Source of the DNA: Candidatus Zophobacter franzmannii
Lineage (GTDB): Bacteria; Cloacimonadota; Cloacimonadia; Cloacimonadales; JAFGVF01
Length of the DNA: 8,824 bases
Direction of reading: 5' to 3'
Assembly (NCBI GenBank): GCA_030765245.1
Contig: JAVCCX010000030.1
Coordinates: 1-8,824 of the forward strand
The translations under genes and the position numbers were made by a program. Every line of letters begins with the position of its first letter. Position 1 is the stretch's first letter. Below the pieces are notes generated by a model, which saw only the letters and a program-made list of their open reading frames with translations, ran no database searches and had not been told where the DNA came from. Positions 1-7,400 of this stretch are shown piece after piece.

Positions 1-1020
1 CATGGAGTACATCATCACAGGACCACCAACACTACTCTTAGCCATTTTGGGATTCTTGATGATGTAGTAAAATCCGACATAATTGGCGATGATAAAGCTT
101 ACAGTTATCTTTCCTGAGTTAACAAAGCATTGACCGATTGAATATCGTTCTTTGTAGCTGACCGGCATATACTGCGATACACCTATCATTTTACGCCCAT
201 TAGAAAGGACATTCTCTTCAAGATTAATGGTTTTCAAAAACTGATTTCCATTTCGACTAATTAGAAACTCTAATTTGGATTTATCACTGTTTATGATATG
301 TTTTCTCATCTCAGTCCATTTATTAACTTTGAAACCTTCAATTTCTAGAATCTTGTCTTCTGATTGTAGGCCTGCCCTAAAGGCTGGCATACCAGGGGAT
401 ACTTCTCCTACAATTGGAGGTATTTCAGGTCTGAGAAAAGTAACCCATTTTCCAGGTGTAATACCATCAGTTGTTATGGTTTCTTTGCGATTATCTCGTT
501 CTATAGTAAATACATTGGAACTCTTTGGTTTTAGCTTTTCTGCAACCTGGTTGAATCCATATATATCTTCCCCGTTTACGGTGATAATCTCGTCTCCGGG
601 CTGGAAATATGTAGCATATAAAGAATCAGCTTCTGCAATTATTGGATAGTGGTCTTCATAGGTTTTACCAAGACCATACATAATTACAAATAGGAATAGA
701 GCAAACAGAAGGTTAAAGAATGGACCACCGAGAGTTACAAGAGCTCTTTGCCACCAAGGTTTCTCAGAGAATGAGTCAGGGTCGGGTTTCTTCTCATCAG
801 CATTCTCTCCCTTCATTTTGACATAGCCACCTAGCGGTAGCAGAGAGAGTCTATATTCTGTTGTTTTACTCTTGTAGGAAAGTAGCTTAGGTCCGAATCC
901 TATCGAGAACTTCTCTACATAGATTCCGAAGAGTTTTGCTACTATGAGATGCCCGAATTCGTGCACAGTTACCAGTACCCCTAAGGCTACGGCAAAAATC
1001 AATATGTTTATAAATGTCAA
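1..1020 (-). CDS. rseP: RseP-type site-2 intramembrane zinc metalloprotease, C-terminus cut by window edge
   Basis: Membrane-embedded zinc protease of the RIP/site-2 protease (M50B) family, which cleaves transmembrane segments of anti-sigma factors or signal-peptide remnants in the inner membrane. I translated 340 codons, open to the left edge. Helix 1 (about 3-19) leads straight into the catalytic HEFGH (residues 20-24: H20, E21, H24). PLGGYVKMKGE (62-72) is the conserved membrane-associated hairpin. GGPFFN (98-103) begins helix 2. Two PDZ domains follow (about 125-195 and 200-285; PGDEIITVNG and SEDKILEIEG are the carboxylate-binding-loop-side signatures), as in E. coli RseP. Helix 3 starts near 303. 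The last residues, GGPVMM, match the GGPIGI region, so the LDG motif with the third zinc ligand lies outside. The start is TTG at 1020: it has a Shine-Dalgarno site, gives the normal distance to HEFGH, and no in-frame ATG exists before residue 69. No sigma or anti-sigma gene is adjacent, so the substrate is unknown. Confidence 0.95.
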   Translation of the reverse strand, partial: MTFINILIFAVALGVLVTVHEFGHLIVAKLFGIYVEKFSIGFGPKLLSYKSKTTEYRLSLLPLGGYVKMKGENADEKKPDPDSFSEKPWWQRALVTLGGPFFNLLFALFLFVIMYGLGKTYEDHYPIIAEADSLYATYFQPGDEIITVNGEDIYGFNQVAEKLKPKSSNVFTIERDNRKETITTDGITPGKWVTFLRPEIPPIVGEVSPGMPAFRAGLQSEDKILEIEGFKVNKWTEMRKHIINSDKSKLEFLISRNGNQFLKTINLEENVLSNGRKMIGVSQYMPVSYKERYSIGQCFVNSGKITVSFIIANYVGFYYIIKNPKMAKSSVGGPVMMYSM

Positions 1021-1025
1021 TTGTT

Positions 1026-1031
1026 CACCTT
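1026..1031 (-). promoter_or_regulatory. Shine-Dalgarno site fixing the TTG start of rseP
   Basis: Read on the minus strand the sequence is AAGGTG, followed by five bases (AACAA) and then TTG at 1020-1018. The spacing is ideal, and it is the main support for a non-ATG start, together with the position of HEFGH at residues 20-24. Confidence 0.65.
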
Positions 1032-1041
1032 TCTGTTTTCA

Positions 1042-1050
1042 ATTATCTCA
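1042..1050 (-). promoter_or_regulatory. Weak candidate extended -10 element for rseP
   Basis: On the minus strand the bases read TG-A-GATAAT, an extended -10 with five of six matches to TATAAT. No convincing -35 lies 16-18 bases upstream. It would give a leader of only about 15 bases ahead of the TTG start, just enough for the ribosome site. A TTGACC further upstream (around 1078-1083) has no good -10 partner. This is a candidate only. Confidence 0.25.
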
Positions 1051-1183
1051 CATAAAACGATAGCAGTATAAGGGTCAATAAAAAACTCTTTGCTTTCTAA
1101 CCCTCTACATAATGGAATTAGGTAGTTTCAAATACTAAAACAGGATGGGAAAGATGACTCTCTTTAAATAAAAAGTAATTTTG

Positions 1184-1216
1184 TTTGACGGAATAAAGCC
1201 TTATTCCATAGTTTTG
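1184..1216 (+). promoter_or_regulatory. Candidate promoter for the 81-residue protein gene
   Basis: Two readings overlap here. As a Bacteroidota-type promoter, TTTG (1184-1187) is followed after 21 bases by TAGTTTTG (1209-1216), an exact match to the TAnnTTTG consensus at acceptable spacing. As a sigma-70 promoter, TTGACG (1185-1190) is followed after 16 bases by CATAGT (1207-1212), with five of six and four of six matches. Either places transcription start near 1220, about 25 bases before the GGAGGA ribosome site at 1245-1250. Both are pattern matches without experimental support. Confidence 0.45.
1190..1207. repeat. Perfect inverted repeat inside the promoter spacer
   Basis: GGAATAA (1190-1196), AGCC spacer, TTATTCC (1201-1207): two perfect 7-base arms around four bases. 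The dyad sits between the putative -35 and -10 elements, so it should lie upstream of the transcript and act, if at all, as a DNA operator rather than an RNA hairpin. No regulator gene is visible in the window. Confidence 0.5.
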
Positions 1217-1256
1217 GTCGTGGTGTGAGGAAAATAAAAATTCCGGAGGAATTAAG

Positions 1257-1502
1257 ATGAACGAAGAGATTATGAAAGAGCTTATGACAGAGATTCTTGC
1301 TGAGATGAAATTACAAACAAGGCTTGTGGCAAAATTATCCAGAGATATTCACCAGATGAGAGAAGCTGCAACAATCACAGAGTTTTATGGTAGTGCTGAA
1401 GTTGATATCGAGACTACTCTTGGATGGAAAAAACATCTTCACTATATGGATGAAATCATGAAAAACGTTGATGTCCCAGATGAGGAAGAAAAATACTACT
1501 AA
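1257..1502 (+). CDS. Small coiled-coil protein of unknown function (81 aa)
   Basis: I do not recognise a family. The gene is well supported: GGAGGA (1245-1250) sits six bases before the ATG, a promoter candidate lies upstream, and the protein is compositionally normal. Residues M6, M10, I13, M17, Q20, V24, L27, I31 and M34 follow an unbroken a/d heptad pattern (steps 4,3,4,3...), predicting about four heptads of coiled coil with one polar core residue (Q20). A more polar region with aromatic residues follows (EFYG at 42-45, GWKKHLHYMDE at 56-66). The C-terminus is acidic with a double tyrosine (PDEEEKYY). There is no signal peptide, membrane segment or cysteine, so it should be a cytoplasmic oligomer or a partner for another helical protein. 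It is divergent from rseP and separated from addB by 158 bases containing strong hairpins, so it may be its own transcription unit. Confidence 0.75.
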   Translation: MNEEIMKELMTEILAEMKLQTRLVAKLSRDIHQMREAATITEFYGSAEVDIETTLGWKKHLHYMDEIMKNVDVPDEEEKYY

Positions 1503-1544
1503 ACCCCCTCACATGCGATTCTCACACCATTTCTTTTTATAAAG

Positions 1545-1619
1545 TTTGAGTTTTATGATACTCAAAATAGCTTTGAGCAAAGCCGAACAGACCCTTGTTT
1601 GGCTTTCTCAATATTGAGT
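1545..1619 (+). repeat. Five alternating TTGAG/CTCAA units before addB
   Basis: The units are TTTGAGT (1545-1551), ACTCAAA (1560-1566), TTTGAG (1572-1577), CTCAA (1607-1611) and TTGAGT (1614-1619). Each can pair with either neighbour: 1545-1551 with 1560-1566 (7 bp, 8-base loop), 1561-1566 with 1572-1577 (6 bp, 5-base loop), 1573-1577 with 1607-1611 (enclosing the long hairpin). The last two together form the perfect palindrome CTCAATATTGAG (1607-1618). The pairings are mutually exclusive, as in an attenuator, but they could also be a degenerate extragenic repeat. A TATGAT (1554-1559), a -10-like sequence without a good -35, lies in the first loop, so a promoter here cannot be excluded. Confidence 0.5.
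1572..1611 (+). terminator. Long hairpin between the 81-aa gene and addB, possible terminator
   Basis: Arms AAAGCCGAACA (1579-1589) and TGTTTGGCTTT (1596-1606) pair over 11 bp with one G-T wobble around a six-base loop. TTGAG (1573-1577) and CTCAA (1607-1611) extend the stem by 5 bp across a single bulged C (1578). It lies 70 bases after the upstream stop codon, where a terminator is expected, but no U-tract follows on either strand. Intrinsic termination is therefore uncertain; a pause, processing or attenuation hairpin fits equally well. Confidence 0.4.
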
Positions 1620-1660
1620 ACAGATGAAGGATTCTAAACAGTTTCAAGGTAGCGTGAAAT

Positions 1661-4471
1661 ATGGAAAACGACAAGCTCAAAACCAATCTTTGCAAATTTA
1701 ATGAAGACATTATCAATCTAATAGTTGAAAAGTATAAACACAACAAAGCCTTATTAGTCTTTCCCACTGAGGTATCCGCTCGAACTTGTCAGTTTAAGTT
1801 GCAAGAGTATTGGGAGTTTAACAATATCAGAGCAGTCGGGATGGATGAATTCAAGAAGACCTTCTTTTTATCTGATACGCCTGAACTTGCAGACCAAAAG
1901 AGATATCTTGCCTTCTTTGCTTCCTTGCTTCCTGAATATAAAGCGGACTTCCACATTCATAACTACTTTGAGTCTGTATCTCTTGCTAACAACTTCTTCT
2001 CATTCTTTGAAGAACTACGAGAGGAGTGTGTTGACATAACTTCGGTGATGGTCTCTCTGAATGATAAGAGCATCGAAACGAGTCCGTGGCAAATCACAAA
2101 CTTAGAGAGATTGCTTGAAATCAGGGAGAGCTATAGGAAGTTCCTGGATGATAGAAAACTCACAGATAAAATATTCAAGACACAACCTGAATTTCAAACA
2201 GAAATAAGCGAATATGACACTATCGTGTTTGCTAACCAAATCTATTATACCGGAATTGAAAAGCAACTTATCAATCTTGTACAGACTGAAGGGATTGCTG
2301 TAGATATTTATTTCCTGGGAGATAAGGGAGAGTTCAATCAGGAGCATAATTTAGCTGAGAAGTTTGACTATATTCAGCACCTAAAAGATACCAAAATTAA
2401 TATCAGAATCTTAGAGAATGAACATTCTATGCTCTTGGCATTATGCAATGATATTCATGGAGAAGAGAAACCACAACACTATATCTATCAGGGAATGGGA
2501 GATTCAAGAGCGATTGAAATGTTAAATCCTGAGATCTTCAGCCAGCCGATGAATAGCTCCTTTGAACATAGCAGTATCTACAAGTTATTAAGCATAATTG
2601 CTCTCCTTTTAAAAGGGATTGTTAGGGATGGTGCCTTAGAACTTATCTCGATCAATGCGATTATGGATGCCCTGAATGAATCAGCTTATATGAAATTCCT
2701 CAAACTCGATGACCTTAAGCTCAAAGATGCAATTACAAAACTTATTGATAATGGATTTATCTATCTCGACTTTGAGTTAGCAAACTGTTCTAAATTCATC
2801 AAAAATGAGTATCTCTTAGAATTCCTAAAGACGCAAAGAGATTTACTAAATCAGTTTAAATCGATCCGTTGTCCGGAAGAGCTTATTGTGCTACTTTCAG
2901 AGACTATTAATCCCCAATCTCTTATCTCGGAATCAGATGTTGCAACTTCGGATACTCTCAGCGTTTTCTATGAAGGACTTGTTAATTTCAGGACATTAGG
3001 AGAATTCCCAATCTTTAACAAGTGGAGTCAGTTAACCGATGGAGATAAACAGAGATTACCAAAGGACATCTTTGCCCTGCTTCTTGAGAATCTGAGTAGT
3101 AGAAAAGTTAAATACAACATTGAAAAGTCAGGTAAAAAAGAAATCAGTTTGAGCTACCACAATTTCCTCGATACCCGTAACCTCAAATATAATAATCTTG
3201 CTATTCTCAACCTGCTAGAGGGGATGCTACCCGGTAAACGAAGACAACCGTATCTGTTCACTGAAGTGCAGAGGAAGGCTATTGGACTGAAAACTTATGA
3301 GCAGATAAGGCAAAGAGAGAAGTATTACTTCTTCCGTCTTCTAGCATCTGCCGAAAATGTCTGGTTATATGGTCTAAACAACGACAGTGGTGATTTCGAG
3401 TTGAGTTCCTATCTTGAAGAAATAATCCTAGCCGGACTACCAAATGTCCACATTGAAAAGTATAATGAAGATGCAGTGAACAGCGTAGTGTTGAACTCAA
3501 TTCTCAAAAGTGATGCGAGTTGGAAAATCTCGGATGAACCAATAACTCCTGGATTTAGCACTATTGATTACGAGCTTGCAGACCTGCCAATTAAAGATGG
3601 TAAGATGGTGTTATCCTTCTCACGCTTCAAGAATCTAAGAGAGAACCCATTCAAGTTCTATTTAGAGAATATAGCCGGCTTAAGGGAGCTTAAAAGAAGA
3701 GCTGAAGAGAGCTTTACCGCAAGACTATTCGGAACATTTGTCCATAATCTGATGTCAGAGATTGTAGAAAGGTTGAATGAAACTTATGAAAATTCAGTCG
3801 AACAAGAGCTTGATTGGCTTAGTGAAGCCTATGTGGAAAGTAACCTTAAAAGCCTTCTAAACTCAAAGAAGAAAGAGTATTATTACCTGCCTAAGTCACT
3901 AGGGAAAATCTATTTTGATTCAATTGTACGCAAAGCAATTGTGAATAATATCCTCTCGTTCTTTATCTCCCTTGATGAGAAGAAGGGAGTGTTCCAAAAG
4001 AAAGGATTCACCTTCATTCCGGAGGCTGAAGATAGAAGTGATGTAGTCTATGGCAACACACCACTTGTAGAGTTTGATAAGGATGGTAATAAATTCGGAC
4101 TATATATCTTAGCAAAAGCAGACCTTAGGTTAGTTTCTAATCAAGAATACATTATCATCGATTATAAAACGGGCAGGCATCATGCTATCCTTGATTATCA
4201 GTTACTGATGTACGAAAAAGTTTATAGAGAGGTTGATAAGATTACAGATAAAGCCGTTACTCCAATGTTTTGGATGTTTAAGCACAGCAAGTTTGAGAAG
4301 GCTAGAAACAAAAAGGTTGGGTTGGCTGATTACATTACTGATGCCTTTTATAAAGTGTTTGAGAATGGGTTTATGATAGATAGAATTGCAGCTTATGAGC
4401 AGGAAAATATAGAGGATGTAAGCAGGTTCTCATATACTCAAAAGGTTAAGGGAGGTAGTGATGCAGAATAA
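1661..4471 (+). CDS. addB: AddB-type subunit of a helicase-nuclease, PD-(D/E)XK nuclease
   Basis: Second subunit of an AddAB (RecBCD-like) complex that resects DNA double-strand breaks. The C-terminal nuclease is complete: the entry segment LSFSRF...NPFKFYL (651-668), GTFVHNLM (691-698, H695), KADLR (819-823, D821), IIIDYKTG (831-838, D834 and K836) and DYQLLMY (845-851, Q847). The centre carries the AddB/RecC signature LLEGMLPGKRRQPYL...R (518-538), typical of the inactivated helicase core. The N-terminal strand LLVFPTEVSARTCQFKL (31-47) occupies the nucleotide-binding position, but no GxxGxGK[ST] is present. The four Fe-S cysteines of Bacillus AddB are absent: no cysteine occurs after residue 404, and the usual CPF is NPF (662-664). 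At 936 residues it is shorter than Bacillus AddB (about 1,170). The start ATG has a modest AAGGT ten bases upstream; no better in-frame start is seen. It overlaps addA by 11 bp, so the two are surely cotranscribed. Confidence 0.9.
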   Translation: MENDKLKTNLCKFNEDIINLIVEKYKHNKALLVFPTEVSARTCQFKLQEYWEFNNIRAVGMDEFKKTFFLSDTPELADQKRYLAFFASLLPEYKADFHIHNYFESVSLANNFFSFFEELREECVDITSVMVSLNDKSIETSPWQITNLERLLEIRESYRKFLDDRKLTDKIFKTQPEFQTEISEYDTIVFANQIYYTGIEKQLINLVQTEGIAVDIYFLGDKGEFNQEHNLAEKFDYIQHLKDTKINIRILENEHSMLLALCNDIHGEEKPQHYIYQGMGDSRAIEMLNPEIFSQPMNSSFEHSSIYKLLSIIALLLKGIVRDGALELISINAIMDALNESAYMKFLKLDDLKLKDAITKLIDNGFIYLDFELANCSKFIKNEYLLEFLKTQRDLLNQFKSIRCPEELIVLLSETINPQSLISESDVATSDTLSVFYEGLVNFRTLGEFPIFNKWSQLTDGDKQRLPKDIFALLLENLSSRKVKYNIEKSGKKEISLSYHNFLDTRNLKYNNLAILNLLEGMLPGKRRQPYLFTEVQRKAIGLKTYEQIRQREKYYFFRLLASAENVWLYGLNNDSGDFELSSYLEEIILAGLPNVHIEKYNEDAVNSVVLNSILKSDASWKISDEPITPGFSTIDYELADLPIKDGKMVLSFSRFKNLRENPFKFYLENIAGLRELKRRAEESFTARLFGTFVHNLMSEIVERLNETYENSVEQELDWLSEAYVESNLKSLLNSKKKEYYYLPKSLGKIYFDSIVRKAIVNNILSFFISLDEKKGVFQKKGFTFIPEAEDRSDVVYGNTPLVEFDKDGNKFGLYILAKADLRLVSNQEYIIIDYKTGRHHAILDYQLLMYEKVYREVDKITDKAVTPMFWMFKHSKFEKARNKKVGLADYITDAFYKVFENGFMIDRIAAYEQENIEDVSRFSYTQKVKGGSDAE
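4450..4456 (+). promoter_or_regulatory. Strong Shine-Dalgarno site of addA inside the addB end
   Basis: GGGAGGT is followed after four bases by ATG at 4461. A GTG at 4458 would leave only one base of spacing and is unlikely, so ATG 4461 is preferred. The site encodes part of the last residues of AddB (K-G-G-S-D), so the AddB tail is constrained by addA translation signals. The overlap suggests translational coupling and equal subunit supply. Confidence 0.8.
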
Positions 4472-7400
4472 GTTCTTTAAGGTTATTACAGCCTCTGCCG
4501 GAACAGGGAAAACCTATAGACTATCCCTGGAATATATTAGGTTGCTTCTTGAGTATGGTGGGTTAGAAGAATTTGATTTCCAACAGATTCTTGCGATTAC
4601 CTTTACCAAGAAAGCTACTGCTGAGATTAGAGAGAGAATCTTCTCTCACCTAAAAATCCTCTCCTTGCAACCAGAAAGCAAGGAGGGCAAAGACCTCATA
4701 AATAACCTTGAAACTCTCTGTGGAATTCAAATTACTCCAGCTTATCTCAAGCAATTGCAAAAGATATACACTGAGATGATGCAGAATAAGCAGGATGTAA
4801 GGATATCAACAATAGATTATTTTACAGGCAATATCTTTAAATCAGTGATTGCGCCATGGAAGGGAATTAATGAATATGAGATTGACCAGCAATACAATGA
4901 AGAGATAATCTCGGAGGTTTTGGAAGCACTGATTCAATCGGGTGTTATGAGTGATGAGATCATTGAGACTCTCAATAAAGAGTTCAAGATAAACCCAGAA
5001 GACCATACATCTGTTTTGGCGAGACTAATTGATAATCGATGGCAGTATAAATTCATTGAAAAGTATGATAAAAAGCCCCATGATGAAGGAGCTGTAGATG
5101 CCTTCAAGGACTATTTCTCAGCATTGGATTCATACATCAGTGATTTCAAAAGTATTGTAGACAGTAAAGATTCAAATGACTATGCATCGTTTATGAAAGC
5201 TGGAGCGATAAGGGAATTCTCTAATAGCGACTCACAATCAATACTTCAAACGATGTTCTCTTCTTGGACTGATTTAGATTACTTGAAAGCAAATTTCAAG
5301 CAAGTATTGGAGAATATCGGCTTCCACAATGGTACAAGAGTTAAAGGTCTCAAAGAAACAGCTGAGTCTGTTAAACAACTGTTAGCAGATGTTCTCTACT
5401 ATTCTGTCTATCTCGATGAATGGGTAGAATTGAAGAAGTTTTGGGGAGTCCTTTTATCTGAGTATGATAAGCGTAAATTAGCGACATCAAGGCTTACCTA
5501 CAGTGATGTTGCCAGCTTCACTTATGACAATATGCATGACAAAGAGATCTCAATCATTGATGAGAATACAGGAGCTGTTACAAACAGGTTTTATGAGTTT
5601 TTGTCCTATCGAACCCGATTCCTGCTGATTGATGAATTCCAGGATACAAGTGTGAGTCAATTCAAGGTCTTCCAACCTATGATTGATGAGATCTTCAGTG
5701 GTGAAGGTGTTTCGCCTTATGGCGGAGTTATCATTGTCGGTGATGAGAAACAGGCTATCTATCAATGGAGAAGTGGAGAGAGAGATTTAATCTTAAAGCT
5801 TAAGAATATCTATGAGATCGAGGAGTCAAAGCTTGATGTTTGCTATAGATCTTCAAATGCAGTTATGACATTTTTAAATCAGCTCTTTCAATCTGAGACT
5901 CTCCAAGAATATATCAAGAATACTGAGTTTGATTGGGTCTATGAGAATGATGTAAAGTGCTTTCGAGAGGAAGATCAGGGAGAAGTTAAACTTTATGAAT
6001 TTGACTTTGGAACCAACGATGGCAATAGTGTTGATATCTATCCTGATTTTGTTGATAGATGCCTGAAACCTAACCTAAGAAAACCGGATGGGACACTCGA
6101 TTGCGGTGGTTCTGCCGTGATTGCCAGAACAAACAAGGAACTCAACCGAATTGCTGCAATCTTGACTGCTGAAGGTATCCCTTTTGTCCAGGAAAGTAAT
6201 AACTCACTGTTTAAGCATGAGGGGATTAAGCCAATCTTTCACCTCATGGATTTCATAATCTACAAAGACAGATTGTCATTGCTTAAGTTCTACCGCTCTA
6301 ACCTATATCTTCTTCCACCATCTGAGATGAAACTATACTTACAAAAGTATAACAAGCTATCTGCTGAAGAGTTTGAATTGTATTTAGATACACTTCCGGG
6401 GATGCAGAAGATAAAGTCTCTGACTGAGTATTACAACGAACCACTACAGTTTGTTATAAAAGCAATGGAGATGTTCAATATTATTGGTCTGTTCAAAACC
6501 GAGAATGAGAGAAAGAATCTCGATAAATTGCTAAGTGTTGCTTCAAGATTTAAGCATGAACGACACGACTACACTCGCAATATTGCAGGATTCGTGCTCT
6601 ATTGCAACAAACTTGTGAATGAGGAGAGTCATACTGTTGAAACAGTTGGCAGGGATGATGCGTTAACTCTCATCAGTATCCATAAATCCAAAGGTCTTGC
6701 TTTTAAGAATGTCTTTGCCTTCAATATTCTCGGAAGCTCGGGGAACAAGAGCACTCAGTTGATGATGAACTATAAGTTCGACGATGAATACAGGGATATG
6801 ATTGACTTTGATATCTCTTTAAGGTCTCGTGAAATTCTCAAACTTACAACTAAAACAGATGTAATTAAGCAGATGGAACGGACCGAGAAGTTACAGGAGC
6901 TGAATGCTATCTATGTTTCTTTGACGAGAGCAGAAGATAATCTGTATCTCTATTATGCTAAGAAACTGACCAAAGATGGTAGTATCTCTAAAGGTACAGA
7001 AGTTAATAATGTCATCTATAGCATCAGCAAAGAGATTGTGAACGATATAGACCATGGAGTAATCGAACCTAAAGTGAAGAAAGAGGAAGTGAAGCGACTT
7101 TCATTTGAAGGGAAAGAATACACTGATTATTTCAAGGCTAACATCTCAGATTTGATTACTGAACTTCCGAAAGAAGAGAGGAAGAGTTCTCAAGAGTTAT
7201 CGGCTATCTATCTTCAGAGTCGAAAGAATGTCATTGGCTCTATCATTCATCACTATCTTTCCTACATTTCTTATGCAGAGCCTAAGTACTTTGACAATGC
7301 CTATAAGCAAACACTTTCAACATTTGGTAATCTTCTTCCTGCAGATAAGATCAAAGAGTACATCGCCATGGCAAAAGAGTTTATCGATGATAACAGTGAC

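Noticed and set aside
275..649. Open plus-strand frame of 124 codons
   Set aside because: It is antisense to the PDZ region of rseP, whose minus-strand frame gives clear family motifs. It lacks a ribosome site and its translation resembles no protein.
1624..1701. 25-codon upstream ORF (ATG 1624) overlapping the addB start
   Set aside because: It lacks a Shine-Dalgarno site and has no run of regulatory codons, so there is no evidence of a leader peptide.
1537..1767. Minus-strand frame of 76 codons across the addB leader
   Set aside because: It overlaps the addB start and the paired repeats, and the translation has no recognisable family, so I treat it as chance.
4459..4790. 14-base direct repeat TGATGCAGAATAAG at 4459-4472 and 4777-4790
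   Set aside because: Both copies lie within addA coding sequence (MQNK at the start and at residues 107-110). One match of this length without further similarity around it is most likely chance.
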